A stretch of 47,828 bases of DNA from assembly GCA_014378845.1 (NCBI GenBank), contig JACMNB010000062.1, forward strand, positions 1 to 47,828, in the 5' to 3' direction. The translations under genes and the position numbers were made by a program. Positions 25,119-33,834 of the stretch are shown here, piece after piece. Below the pieces are notes generated by a model. The model saw only the letters and a list, made by a program, of their open reading frames with translations. It did not search any database and was not told the origin of the DNA. Position 1 is the first letter of the stretch. Each line of letters starts with the position of its first letter. Source of the stretch: Methylotenera sp. (GTDB lineage Bacteria > Pseudomonadota > Gammaproteobacteria > Burkholderiales > Methylophilaceae).

Positions 25119-26810
25119 TTAAACTTTGTTAATGTGAACCGTAAATATTGAACCCGAGCTAATTGCAGAATCAACTGCCTCAAACTCTAATTTAGCGCCA
25201 TTGGCATCGGCCAATTCACGCGCAATGTACAGGCCTAGGCCAGTGCCCGATTTTTCAGTGGTAAAAAAAGGTTCAAATAAATGGTTACGTATGCTTTCTG
25301 GTACGCCGTCGCCATCATCTTCAATCTTTATATGAATAGCTTTTGTTTTATCGGTTAAATTAAGGCTTAATTCTAGGCTATTTTCGAGTTTTTTACAGTG
25401 ACGCCAGCCATTTTTACACAAGTTCCATAGAATTTGGTTTAAATGACGTCTGTCAAATGAGACCGTGGTTTCTGCGTTAATCAGCGTGAGTTTAAAACAA
25501 GTTGCTGGAATTTTCTCTACTGCGCAAAATTGCGTGTAAAAATCCAATATAAAATTTTCAAGCACAATTGGCTCTTGATTGGTGCGATCGCGCCGATTGA
25601 GCTCTAAAACATCTTTAATAATCTGGTCAACACGTTGCACATTGTCGGCAATGATTTGCAACATACGCTTGCTAGCAGGGTTAAATTCTTCTTCTTGCAA
25701 CAATTGGTTGGCATGGCTAATGGCACTTAAAGGATTGCGGATTTCATGTGCAATATTAGCGGTTAAGCGGCCCAAGGCCGCCAGTTTTACTTGATGCGCT
25801 TGCGTTTGCATTTGTGACCAATCTTCAATAAATATCACCGCGCCTTGATAGTTATTATTTGAATAAGGATTGACCGATTTCTGATTGTCTGCGATTGGCA
25901 AAAAGCGCAGTCGTAATTCGCGCGATTGCGTGCTTAGCTTAATAAAATTTGGCATAAAGCTTGGGGACGCGACTTCGCTTGGCGCATAAGCCTTCGTCAA
26001 CTTGGTTTCATCTAGCCAGTCTTGCAAAAGTTGGTTAATCTCTGGTGAAACGTTATTAAGTACATCACCTTGCCAATTTTTTGCCTCTAAGCCTAAAAGT
26101 TTTTCCGCTTGAGTATTGTAATGTTTAATCACAAAGTCTGGATTGACAACCAGTACGCCATCTTGCATTTCGTGCGTAATAAGCGCATTAATTTGCGCCA
26201 TATTTTGCACATCTAAGCCGCGCTGCGATGCCAATAATTCGCTTTCTTTAGTGCGCTTAGCCAAACTGTAAGCCAGCCATGCAGTGGCAAAGCAGCCTAA
26301 ACTTAATAATACTGCGGGCGTATAAGATTCAGCTGTGCCAGCAAAAAACCACACACGATATGTTTGTGCTAAAAGCATGCCAATACTGGCTAACGCCGCG
26401 TAGAATAAGGCTAAACGGCCATCACTAATTAAGCTGGCGCTGGCAATGGCAATAATTAATAGCAAACCGATGCTGCCTTGGCCACCTTCTTGTGCATGCA
26501 TCAGCAATACAATAAAAACAATATCGGTGATAATTTGTAGCGGTACGCTTAGGTGAATATCGGGGGTTTCTTGCCAAGTAAAAATTGTCGCAATGACACT
26601 AAAAATAAAATAACTACTTACTAAGGTAGAAAATGTGTCGATAAATAAGTGAGCGATTAGCGTGTGTTGCCAGCCACTGGTTACAATTAAGCCTTGCGTA
26701 ATCAGTAATAGCAGCGTGATGAGCAAGCGATAAATGTTATATAACTTTAAGGTTCGCCAGCGCGTGGCAGTTAGGTGGTCACTTATGTTGTTCATTAAAT
26801 CATTCGGCAT
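25119..26810 (-). CDS. pilS: Membrane sensor histidine kinase, PilS-like
   Basis: 563-aa kinase. Six hydrophobic segments occupy about residues 20-190 (YRLLITLLLLITQGLIV ... PAVLLSLGCFATAWLAYS). A PAS domain follows (QDGVLVVNPDFVIKHYNTQAEKLLGL), then HisKA with the phospho-acceptor His in NIAHEIRNPLSAISHANQLL. HATPase_c has N, G1 and G2 boxes (NLCKNGWRH, EDDGDGVPESI, SGTGLGLYIAREL). The absence of a periplasmic domain fits PilS, which reads pilin in the membrane. ATG codons at 26810 and 26795 are both possible starts; neither has a strong ribosome site. Confidence 0.87.
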   Translation of the reverse strand: MPNDLMNNISDHLTATRWRTLKLYNIYRLLITLLLLITQGLIVTSGWQHTLIAHLFIDTFSTLVSSYFIFSVIATIFTWQETPDIHLSVPLQIITDIVFIVLLMHAQEGGQGSIGLLLIIAIASASLISDGRLALFYAALASIGMLLAQTYRVWFFAGTAESYTPAVLLSLGCFATAWLAYSLAKRTKESELLASQRGLDVQNMAQINALITHEMQDGVLVVNPDFVIKHYNTQAEKLLGLEAKNWQGDVLNNVSPEINQLLQDWLDETKLTKAYAPSEVASPSFMPNFIKLSTQSRELRLRFLPIADNQKSVNPYSNNNYQGAVIFIEDWSQMQTQAHQVKLAALGRLTANIAHEIRNPLSAISHANQLLQEEEFNPASKRMLQIIADNVQRVDQIIKDVLELNRRDRTNQEPIVLENFILDFYTQFCAVEKIPATCFKLTLINAETTVSFDRRHLNQILWNLCKNGWRHCKKLENSLELSLNLTDKTKAIHIKIEDDGDGVPESIRNHLFEPFFTTEKSGTGLGLYIARELADANGAKLEFEAVDSAISSGSIFTVHINKV

Positions 26811-26837
26811 ATCAATTTTTAAGGTTTTTTATAGCGT

Positions 26838-27059
26838 TTAATTTTGGCATTCGGGGTTATTGCAAATCAGTTGATTATTTTTGCTGTTGCTTTCGCTAAT
26901 TGGCACGTGACAACCACATTTGGCGCATTGAATCATTTTTTCTTCGGCTAATGGTTTGGATTGACTGGCGGATGGCTTAGCATCTGTGCGGTTAAGCAGA
27001 CGTTTAAGTAGTTTAAACAGTATAAAGCCTAAAACAATGAGTATTAAAATGCGCGTCAT
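26838..27059 (-). CDS. PP0621-like small membrane protein with zinc-ribbon
   Basis: 73 aa. One N-terminal membrane helix (TRILILIVLGFILFKLLKRLL) is followed by a short linker and a C-terminal Cys cluster, CAKCGCHVP...CNNPEC, that looks like a zinc ribbon. The layout matches the PP0621 family, of unknown role and commonly found next to pilS in beta- and gammaproteobacteria. It lies directly upstream of pilS on the same strand, so it may be the first gene of that operon. Confidence 0.8.
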   Translation of the reverse strand: MTRILILIVLGFILFKLLKRLLNRTDAKPSASQSKPLAEEKMIQCAKCGCHVPISESNSKNNQLICNNPECQN

Positions 27060-27234
27060 AATGGCCTTTACTTAACTTATACTAATGTTGTGCTAATCCA
27101 GAACCCAAATCTAGAAACCAAAATTTACTAACATGATTGTATCTAAAAGCGCACATTTTACAAACGTACTGGAATGTATCATAAGCGGCCATACAAAAAC
27201 TTAAAATCGCAGAACCGAGCATAAAAGTTAAAAC

Positions 27235-27243
27235 TGATATACT
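27235..27243 (+). promoter_or_regulatory. Candidate extended -10 promoter for the sigma-factor gene
   Basis: TGATATACT (TG-N-TATACT) at 27235-27243, 28 bp before the ATG. A good -35 is lacking, as is usual for extended -10 promoters. A GAACC at 27212-27216 could instead serve an ECF-type -35 for autoregulation; this is speculative. The rest of the 212-bp divergent gap shows nothing else clear. Confidence 0.4.
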
Positions 27244-27271
27244 GATAATAATTGATTAGTTAGCAAACCTC

Positions 27272-27862
27272 ATGGCAAGTACCCAAGAATTATCAGATTT
27301 TTTGCGCGATGTGGAGCGGCGTGCGTTTAAGCAGACGGTGTACGCTGTGCGCGACGACCACGCAGCGCTTGATATTGTGCAAGACGCGATGTTAAAGTTG
27401 GCAGAAAAATACGCCGATAAACCCGTCAGCGAATACCCAATGCTGTTTCAACGCATTTTGCAAAATACCATGCGCGATTTTTGGCGGAGACAAAAAGTGC
27501 GCAACTTATGGACAACGCTATTATCTAGCTTTGGCGCAGGTAAAGATGGCGAGGAAGACCACGATCCGCTCGACACCATTGATGTAGAAGACGAAGGCAC
27601 CAACCCCGCTATTCAGTTAGAGCGTAGCCAAACCTTGCGCATCATTGAAAAAGCATTAGAAAAACTACCCGCGCGTCAACGAGAAGCCTTTGTATTGCGT
27701 TATTGGGAGGACATGGACGTGGCAGAAACCGCATCAATGATGGGCTGCTCGCAAGGCAGCGTTAAAACGCATTGTTCGCGCGCTGTACACACCCTTGCCG
27801 CTTTGTTGCAAAAACAAGGCTTAGGCAGCAGAGTAATATCGCAATTAGGAGCAGAATCATGA
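27272..27862 (+). CDS. ECF-type RNA polymerase sigma factor
   Basis: 196-aa sigma-70-family factor with regions 2 and 4 only. Region 2 spans about residues 10-75 (AVRDDHAALDIVQDAMLKL, PMLFQRILQNTMRDFWRRQK). Region 4 spans about 130-185 (ALEKLPARQREAFVLRYWEDMDVAE, then MMGCSQGSVKTHCSRAVHTL as helix-turn-helix). It overlaps the next gene by 4 bp (ATGA), so the two are translationally coupled. Targets are unknown. Overlap with a gene for a single-span membrane protein suggests, but does not prove, a sigma/anti-sigma pair. Confidence 0.92.
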   Translation: MASTQELSDFLRDVERRAFKQTVYAVRDDHAALDIVQDAMLKLAEKYADKPVSEYPMLFQRILQNTMRDFWRRQKVRNLWTTLLSSFGAGKDGEEDHDPLDTIDVEDEGTNPAIQLERSQTLRIIEKALEKLPARQREAFVLRYWEDMDVAETASMMGCSQGSVKTHCSRAVHTLAALLQKQGLGSRVISQLGAES

Positions 27863-28281
27863 GCACAAATGATTTACCAGACCATCAAATAGACAATGAA
27901 GCAGGCGCTCAAAACATAGACGTGCAAGCCAAGCAAATTTCGGGCTTGTTAGATGTCCACGCCAATCATTTGAGCATGCGCACCCTTAAACAACTAGAAA
28001 ATGGCCGCGAGCGTGCTGTAAAAGCGCATGCTGCACAAGTTTCTGGCTTAAGTGTTAATCGTGATGGCACTTTTTCTGGCTTGTCTGCTTGGGCAGACCA
28101 TCACCGCCTAGTGACTGCAGGCATTGTGTTGGCTGCAATTTTAGCTGGTTTTATTGGCATGCAATCTCTTAAACATCAAGAATCTAGCGATGCGTTTTTA
28201 TTGAGCGCCGATTTACCGCCAGAAGCCTTTGTTGATAGAGGTTTTGAGCCTTCGCTTAACAGTTCGCACGTTAAGTTGTAG
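27859..28281 (+). CDS. DUF3619 family membrane protein
   Basis: 140 aa with ATG at 27859 overlapping the sigma-factor stop and an AGGAG site at 27847-27851. A soluble N-terminal half (AKQISGLLDVHANHLSMRTLKQLENGRERAVKAH) is followed by one membrane segment at about residues 85-105 (VTAGIVLAAILAGFIGMQSL) and a short acidic tail that would lie in the periplasm. The order cytosolic helix / single span / short periplasmic part is what anti-sigma factors show. No zinc anti-sigma HxxxCxxC motif is present. The family role is unknown. Confidence 0.85.
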   Translation: MSTNDLPDHQIDNEAGAQNIDVQAKQISGLLDVHANHLSMRTLKQLENGRERAVKAHAAQVSGLSVNRDGTFSGLSAWADHHRLVTAGIVLAAILAGFIGMQSLKHQESSDAFLLSADLPPEAFVDRGFEPSLNSSHVKL

Positions 28282-28328
28282 TATTAAACTGTAGTAATTT
28301 TAAAGAAAAACTAGAAAACATTGATTAA

Positions 28329-28862
28329 ATGAATAAACTTTTAGTCCTATTGGCAGTTGTTATGGTTGGCTTGCAAGCAACTACCTTGGCTTATGCTACC
28401 GACAATATTCAAGTGGCCTTGGGTGACTTGGGCAGTATCAAATCGGGCAGCATCAATTCCGGGAATTTGAAATCGTCGCTCAATGGCGAATCGGCCGCTG
28501 GGCCTATACAAACTTGGGCCCAATTGACTGATGATCAGCGTAAAGTATTAGCACCGCTCGGCTCACAGTGGGATACATTAAGACCTTGGCAAAGGGAAAA
28601 AATGTTGGATATTGCCCACGATTACCCAAAAATGGACGCACAAAAACAACAGCTGGTGCAAAAACGCCTTATTAGCTGGAGCCGCATGACACCTTACGAG
28701 CGCGAAAACGCGCGTAAACGTTATCAAGAGTTTAGTGCGTTAAGCGCTGATAAAAAAGATGAAGTGCGTAAAAAATGGTCTGATTATCAAAAGTTACCCG
28801 ACGCCGAGCGCGCAAAGTTACGCAGAGAATCGGCTGAATGGGATTTTGAACCCGAATTATAA
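28329..28862 (+). CDS. DUF3106 family periplasmic protein
   Basis: 177 aa with a signal peptide (MNKLLVLLAVVMVGLQATTLAYA-TD). After a Ser/Gly-rich stretch with GSIKSGSINSGNLKS, the rest is charged and helical. It carries repeated units of the pattern W-x-x-L/M-T/S-x-x-x-R/K: WAQLTDDQRKVL, WSRMTPYEREN and FSALSADKKDE. These recall, loosely, the LTxxQ motifs of Spy/CpxP-type periplasmic helical proteins; the link is inference. It is separated from DUF3619 by 47 bp and ends just before a strong terminator. Confidence 0.87.
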   Translation: MNKLLVLLAVVMVGLQATTLAYATDNIQVALGDLGSIKSGSINSGNLKSSLNGESAAGPIQTWAQLTDDQRKVLAPLGSQWDTLRPWQREKMLDIAHDYPKMDAQKQQLVQKRLISWSRMTPYERENARKRYQEFSALSADKKDEVRKKWSDYQKLPDAERAKLRRESAEWDFEPEL

Positions 28863-28882
28863 TGGTGGTTGATTGAATATAG

Positions 28883-28913
28883 GCCCGCTATTTGACAGAT
28901 AGCGGGCTTTTTT
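28883..28913 (+). terminator. Intrinsic terminator after the DUF3106 gene
   Basis: Stem GCCCGCTAT (28883-28891) and ATAGCGGGC (28899-28907) around a 7-nt loop, followed directly by six T (28908-28913). It closes the sigma / DUF3619 / DUF3106 transcript; the RDD gene starts 16 bp later and would need read-through or its own promoter. Confidence 0.92.
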
Positions 28914-28928
28914 GCTGATGGAAATAGT

Positions 28929-29345
28929 ATGAATCAGAATGCGTCACGTTTGAAGTTATTTGCGGCTTGTGTGTATGAGCTGTTGTTGTTGATTGCACTT
29001 TGGATGCTGTGTACTTGGGCTTTTATCAGCCTGTTTGGCGAGGCTACCACGGGTAACAAACGCTATATTTTGCAGTTGATTTTGTGGATGATAACAGGCG
29101 CCTATTTTGTTTTTTGCTGGCATAAATCTGGCCAAACATTGGCCACCAAAACGTGGAAAATTAAGTTAGTTAATCAGCAAAGTAATAGCTTAAGCTTGCG
29201 CCATGCAATAGTGCGATATGCCCTGGCAAGCGCATTAATGCTTGCAGGTGGCTTAAGTCTATTTTGGATGTTGGTGGATAAAGATCGCTTATTTTTGCAC
29301 GATCGACTACTTAAAACGCGGTTTATAGAAACTAAATTACTTTAA
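28929..29345 (+). CDS. RDD family membrane protein
   Basis: 138 aa of the RDD family: an N-terminal RLKLFAACVYELLLLIALWMLC has the Arg and Glu in place of the usual R..D-D. Three hydrophobic segments follow, and the typical GQTLATKTWKIKLVNQQSNSLSLRHAIVRY and DKDRLFLHDRLLKTRFI close the domain. The function is unknown in most bacteria. In many betaproteobacteria RDD genes follow sigma/DUF3619/DUF3106 genes, as here, although a terminator separates them in this genome. It converges on lptG. Confidence 0.85.
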   Translation: MNQNASRLKLFAACVYELLLLIALWMLCTWAFISLFGEATTGNKRYILQLILWMITGAYFVFCWHKSGQTLATKTWKIKLVNQQSNSLSLRHAIVRYALASALMLAGGLSLFWMLVDKDRLFLHDRLLKTRFIETKLL

Positions 29346-29425
29346 AAATTAGAGCACTTTAAAATTAATGCGCTTTAGAAATTGAAGTGCTTTTAAAACT
29401 AGTTTATTTTAGAAACTGGAAATAC
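29346..29425. repeat. Imperfect ~16-17 bp tandem repeats between RDD gene and lptG
   Basis: The AT-rich gap reads as four or five decayed units of the form GCRCTTTAGAAATTGAA, with unit starts near 29354, 29370, 29387 and 29403. AGCACTT (29353) and AAGTGCT (29385) could also pair as a loose hairpin with following T residues, serving as a weak terminator of the RDD transcript. Confidence 0.55.
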
Positions 29426-29432
29426 AAAAAGT

Positions 29433-30521
29433 CTAGCGCCGCTCAATCACAAACAATAAACTCAATCCAGCAATTAAAAACAATATCGTCGGCGTAATCG
29501 CGCTCATCATCGGCGGCCAATCGTTAAGCACGCCTAAGTGGATAAATACGCGATTCAAAATTTGATACACCACGCCCAACATCACGCCAATAAAAATTTT
29601 AGTGCTGGTGCCGCTGGCACGTTGTTGCAAAAATGCGAAAGGCAAGGCTAAAATTACCATGACCATGCACGCCAGCGGGTAGGTCATTTTTGCCCAAAGC
29701 GCCACCCAATAGCGCGTGGCTTTTTGCTTATTGGTTTCTAGGTGATTGATAAATGAGTATAAATTCCAAGCGGACATTTTTTCTGGCGCTACCAACAGCA
29801 CATTGAGCAATTCTGGGCGAATCAGTGATTTCCAATTAGCTTTGTTAAAAGACTGCGTTTGCACATTGTTTTGTTCAATTTGTTTAAAAGTGTTAAATTT
29901 CGATTGCGTTACATTGCTTAAACTCCAATGCTCATCAGCAAAATCACCTTGTTTGGCATTGCTAATGCTGCGAAGTTTAAAATTATCGTCAAACTCATAA
30001 ATATGGATATTCATTAAACTTGCATCTGGCAATACGGTTTCTACGTTCACAAAACTGTTGCCATCTTTAACCCATAAGCCAGATCTAAAATCTTGCACCA
30101 ACACCGAATCGGTGGCTTTTACGCGCAGGCGATGCGCCATTTTTTCGCTAATTGGCGTAATCAGCTCGCCCACAAAAAAAGTGATGATGGTGAATAACAA
30201 GCCCACTTTTAGTAGTGTAATGGCAATATTGAGCAAAGACAGGCCGCTCACGCGCATAACAATCAGTTCAGAATTACGCGCCAGCGTGCCTAGGCTGTAC
30301 ATCATGCCAACTAACACGGCCACAGGCACCACGTCGTAGATATGGCCAGGAATACTTAACAAAACAAAGGCGATCATTTTGCTGATGCCATAACTGCCTT
30401 TGCCTAAGCTGTCTAGCTCTTGAATTAAATCAAAAAATGAAAACATTGCCAATAAACCCAGCATAACCATCAAGATGGTGATGCAGGTTTCTTGCCAAAA
30501 ATAGCGGTTTAGAATGTTCAT
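29433..30521 (-). CDS. lptG: LPS export ABC transporter permease LptG
   Basis: One of the two membrane subunits of the LptB2FG complex that extracts LPS from the inner membrane. The 362-aa chain has the expected N-terminal pair of spans with coupling helix (NILNRYFWQETCITILMVMLGLLAMFSFFDLIQELD), a jellyroll periplasmic domain (about 130-260) and four C-terminal spans (KMTYPLACMVMVILALPFAF). The GRGDY-like region is replaced by family-typical KGSYGISK. It lies 41 bp downstream of lptF on the same strand. Confidence 0.93.
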   Translation of the reverse strand: MNILNRYFWQETCITILMVMLGLLAMFSFFDLIQELDSLGKGSYGISKMIAFVLLSIPGHIYDVVPVAVLVGMMYSLGTLARNSELIVMRVSGLSLLNIAITLLKVGLLFTIITFFVGELITPISEKMAHRLRVKATDSVLVQDFRSGLWVKDGNSFVNVETVLPDASLMNIHIYEFDDNFKLRSISNAKQGDFADEHWSLSNVTQSKFNTFKQIEQNNVQTQSFNKANWKSLIRPELLNVLLVAPEKMSAWNLYSFINHLETNKQKATRYWVALWAKMTYPLACMVMVILALPFAFLQQRASGTSTKIFIGVMLGVVYQILNRVFIHLGVLNDWPPMMSAITPTILFLIAGLSLLFVIERR

Positions 30522-30562
30522 ATTAAGGAATTTTTATTTTTTAACTTGAGGCACTTGAATCT

Positions 30563-31738
30563 TTATGCAATGGAATCTTTAGATGCTTGAATTTTAGAAA
30601 CTTGAACCTTAGAAACCTGAGCCTTGGCCGATTTATTCCAAAGCTGTGAAATGCTGGTGATCCAACTGGGTAGCAGAGGCAATAAATGATTGCGACGATA
30701 AAACAAATAAAACGCCAAACTTAAAAAACACACATGTACTGGCCACAGGCCAATTAGCGCACTTAGTCTGCCTTGCGTAACCCACGCTTGAAAAATACTC
30801 AGCATATTATTGTAGATAATATAAATCAACAGCGCAAAAACCACGTTAAGCGAGCGGCCAGCACGCGGATCGACAAAACTAAGCGGAATAGCCAACAACA
30901 CCAATATTAGCGCAGAGATTGGTATTGCCATGCGCCATTGCAATTCGGCATTGTTGCCCGCATCAGCGTTTTGTAATAACTGCCGCGTAGGCAGGGCTTG
31001 CCTGGTAGAGGGCTCTGGCGCGGCTTCTTTGGTTTGTATGCGTACCGCATAACGCTCAAACTCGGTCGTCGACACTTCGGCCGAATTAGGTTGACTTTCG
31101 TAGCGGCGACCTTTTTCCATCACCAAAAAGTTATCCCCATTTTTTTCTTTTTTGCGGCCGCCTTTCGCTGCCACCACCACGCCCGTTTTTTGATGCTGTG
31201 TGGTTTGTACGAAGATATTTTTGACCACATTACCCAGCTCGTCAAAACCTTCTATAAAAAAAACGCGGTCGCCGCTAGATGATTCTTTAAACACGCCAGG
31301 GCTAATAGACGATAATTCATCGCGGCTTTTGAGTTGTAGGCGATACGATTCACCTTTTTGTATAGCCCAAGGCATCACCAAAATGCTCAGCAGCGTAATC
31401 ACCGTAACCACTGGCAGGGCAAAGGTTAAAATCGGCCGAATCCATTGCATAATGCTTAAGCCCGAACTAAACCAAATCACCATTTCAGAATCGCGGTGCC
31501 AACGGCTTAATGTGAGTAACACCGCTAAAAAAATACTTAATGACAATATCATGGGTAAAAATTTCACCATGTTAAAGCCTAATAATGTGCTGATGGCATC
31601 GTTGGGTAACACGCCTTTTGCGGCCAATTGCACAAAATAGCCGGCGCGCTGGGCAATAATAATACCGACAAGAATTAAGAACATCGCGCCTGCGGTGTTA
31701 ATAAGTTCGTGCGATAAAGATTTTTTAAATAGTTTCAA
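30563..31738 (-). CDS. lptF: LPS export ABC transporter permease LptF
   Basis: Partner of LptG in LptB2FG. 391 aa, starting at a TTG (MKLFKKSLSHELINTAGAMF) that keeps the family's N-terminal cytoplasmic helix. LptF marks are FLPMILSLSIFLAVLLTLSRWHRDSEMVIWFSSGLS, the periplasmic beta-domain with FKESSSGDRVFFIEGFDELGNV and LALLIYIIYNNML-type C-terminal spans. The last ~20 residues are three tandem pentapeptides (KVQVS, KIQAS) made of 15-bp repeats at 30581-30625, probably a recent dispensable extension. It diverges from pepA. Confidence 0.92.
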   Translation of the reverse strand: MKLFKKSLSHELINTAGAMFLILVGIIIAQRAGYFVQLAAKGVLPNDAISTLLGFNMVKFLPMILSLSIFLAVLLTLSRWHRDSEMVIWFSSGLSIMQWIRPILTFALPVVTVITLLSILVMPWAIQKGESYRLQLKSRDELSSISPGVFKESSSGDRVFFIEGFDELGNVVKNIFVQTTQHQKTGVVVAAKGGRKKEKNGDNFLVMEKGRRYESQPNSAEVSTTEFERYAVRIQTKEAAPEPSTRQALPTRQLLQNADAGNNAELQWRMAIPISALILVLLAIPLSFVDPRAGRSLNVVFALLIYIIYNNMLSIFQAWVTQGRLSALIGLWPVHVCFLSLAFYLFYRRNHLLPLLPSWITSISQLWNKSAKAQVSKVQVSKIQASKDSIA

Positions 31739-31763
31739 TTGTGAGTAAGTGTGAATTTACGCT

Positions 31764-31791
31764 TTGATTTCGCGTCAAAACGCTGGATAAT
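31764..31791 (+). promoter_or_regulatory. Candidate sigma-70 promoter for pepA
   Basis: TTGATT (31764-31769), 16 bp spacer, GATAAT (31786-31791); the transcript would start about 33 bp before the pepA ATG. An AAAGG site sits about 8 bp before the ATG. Confidence 0.5.
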
Positions 31792-31830
31792 CAACATTAA
31801 ATTTAGTTAACATTAACAAAAGGCGACAAC

Positions 31831-33318
31831 ATGGAATTTAGCATAAAAAACACAAATCCTGAAAAGCTTGCAGCAGATTGCATCATTGTAGGCGTTTTTG
31901 AAGGCAGCAAGCTAACCGATGCGGCAAAAATGTTAGACGCTGCCAGTAACAAAGCCATTGTAAATGTGCTTAAATCGGGCGATATGGAAGGAAAACTAGG
32001 GGCTAGTTTGGTTTTACATGGGCTTGCGGGCATTGCAGCTGCGCGGGTGATGCTAATTGGTTTAGGCAAGCAAGCGGAGTTTAGCGAAAAAAATTATCGC
32101 CAAGCGGTGCGTGCAGCGGTAAAGGCTTTGCCTAAAGGCGTCACTACCGCAGGTTTTTTAATCAACGAAATTACAATAGAACAATCGGATACGCAGTCTA
32201 AAGTCGCGCAATTGGCCGAGGTTGTACTGGATACAACCTACCAAATAAACGCGATTAAGCAGAAAAAAGCCCAGCCAACAAGCTTAGTAAAAATAACCAT
32301 TGTTGCAGATAAAACTGAACATGCCGCCGCCGAAGCAGGCCTTAAGCATGGCTTGGCTATTGGTGCTGGCGTTAATTTGGCCAAAGATTTAGGTAATCTA
32401 CCGCCCAACATTTGTACCCCAACTTATTTAGGCAAACAAGCAAAAGAGCTGGCCAAAACGTACGACTTTAAAGTGGAAGTGTTAGACCGAAAAGAAATTG
32501 AAAAACTTGGCATGGGTTCATTTTTAGGCGTGGCGCAAGGCAGTGTAGAGCCGCCGCGCTTTATTGTATTGCAACATTTAAAAGGGAAAAAAGGCGAAAA
32601 ACCAATTGTGCTGGTCGGCAAAGGCATTACCTTTGATACGGGCGGCATTTCACTCAAGCCTGGCGGCGATATGGATGAAATGAAGTACGATATGTGCGGC
32701 GCTGCCAGTGTTTTAGGCACCTTTAAAGCCATTGGCGAGCTTGATTTAGCCATCAACGTAGTTGGCTTAATTGCCACTTGCGAAAATATGCCCGATGCAG
32801 GCGCGATAAAACCAGGTGATATTTTAACCAGTATGTCTGGTTTAACCATTGAAGTGTTGAATACCGATGCAGAAGGTCGCTTAATATTATGCGATGCGTT
32901 AACCTATGCTGAGCGTTTTGAGCCATCTGCCGTGGTGGATATTGCAACGCTTACAGGCGCTTGCGTCATCGCGCTGGGGCATCATCCAAGTGGGTTATTT
33001 AGTAACAAAGACGCGCTAGCACACGAATTATTGGCCGCAGGCGAAGCCGCGCACGACCGCGCATGGCACCTGCCGTTGTGGGAAGAGTTTCAAACGCAGC
33101 TTGATAGCAATTTTGCCGATATGGCCAATATTGGCGGCCGCGCGGGTGGCAGTATTACCGCGGCGTGCTTTTTATCGCGCTTTGCCAAAAAATATGATTG
33201 GGCGCATTTGGATATTGCCGGCACGGCGTGGAAAAGTGGTAAAGAAAAAGGCGGTACGGGTCGGCCAGTGCCGCTTTTAACGACGTTTTTAGTGAATCGC
33301 GCTGCAAAAGCCAAATAG
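31831..33318 (+). CDS. pepA: Leucyl aminopeptidase (PepA)
   Basis: M17 hexameric cytosolic aminopeptidase that also binds DNA in E. coli. 495 aa with an N-terminal macro-like domain and a C-terminal catalytic domain. The metal and catalytic residues lie in VGKGITFDTGGISLKPGGDMDEMKYDM and in the signature NTDAEGRLILCDAL. The segment GGRAGGSITAACFLSRF and HLDIAGTAWKSGKEKGGTGRPV completes the active site. holC follows 21 bp later, the usual proteobacterial lptF / pepA / holC arrangement. Confidence 0.95.
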   Translation: MEFSIKNTNPEKLAADCIIVGVFEGSKLTDAAKMLDAASNKAIVNVLKSGDMEGKLGASLVLHGLAGIAAARVMLIGLGKQAEFSEKNYRQAVRAAVKALPKGVTTAGFLINEITIEQSDTQSKVAQLAEVVLDTTYQINAIKQKKAQPTSLVKITIVADKTEHAAAEAGLKHGLAIGAGVNLAKDLGNLPPNICTPTYLGKQAKELAKTYDFKVEVLDRKEIEKLGMGSFLGVAQGSVEPPRFIVLQHLKGKKGEKPIVLVGKGITFDTGGISLKPGGDMDEMKYDMCGAASVLGTFKAIGELDLAINVVGLIATCENMPDAGAIKPGDILTSMSGLTIEVLNTDAEGRLILCDALTYAERFEPSAVVDIATLTGACVIALGHHPSGLFSNKDALAHELLAAGEAAHDRAWHLPLWEEFQTQLDSNFADMANIGGRAGGSITAACFLSRFAKKYDWAHLDIAGTAWKSGKEKGGTGRPVPLLTTFLVNRAAKAK

Positions 33319-33339
33319 TAGAATTTGATTGTTTAAACT

Positions 33340-33765
33340 GTGACGCGAATTGATTTTTATTTTAATGTGGGTAATAAAGCGCTAGCGCTGGCTGAGTTGG
33401 TACAAACAGCCTTTAACAAGCGGCGCCAAGTCACGATTTGCGTTGCAGATGAAAGCAGCGCAGCTACTGTTAGCATGAACTTGTGGCAGCAGCAGCCTAC
33501 GAGTTTTTTGCCAAATGTGGCTGCGAATCATGTTGCGGCCGCACATACGCACGTCGTCATTCATTGGGCAGAAATGGCTTTGCATCACGATGAGTTATTG
33601 ATTAACTTAAGGTTAGAGCAGCCCAACTTTTTTAGTCGATTTACGCACTTAATCGAGTTAGTGGGCGATGATGAACAAGACAAAATAGCTGCGCGGGCGC
33701 GGTTTAAGTTTTATCGTGATCGAGGCTATGAAATTAAAAGCATCAATTATGCCCAAAATCTTTAG
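33340..33765 (+). CDS. holC: DNA polymerase III subunit chi
   Basis: Clamp-loader accessory subunit that links the holoenzyme to SSB with the help of psi. GTG start (MTRIDFYFNVGNKALALAELVQ), 141 aa, the usual length. The family pattern is FYFNVGNK...AFNKRRQVTICVADE, FLPN at 30-60% of the chain and HHDELLINLRLEQPNFFSRFTHLIELVGDDEQDKIAARARFKFYRDRGYEI at the end. It lies in the pepA operon. Confidence 0.9.
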   Translation: MTRIDFYFNVGNKALALAELVQTAFNKRRQVTICVADESSAATVSMNLWQQQPTSFLPNVAANHVAAAHTHVVIHWAEMALHHDELLINLRLEQPNFFSRFTHLIELVGDDEQDKIAARARFKFYRDRGYEIKSINYAQNL

Positions 33766-33834
33766 TACACAATTGCCTCGTTCAAAATCGTTTAGTCATG
33801 CTTATGTCAAGAAAATAGTGAGGAAATAATTAAT

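Noticed and set aside
31132-31140. DnaA-box-like TTATCCCCA inside lptF
   Set aside because: A single imperfect match in a coding region; no cluster, so not an origin.
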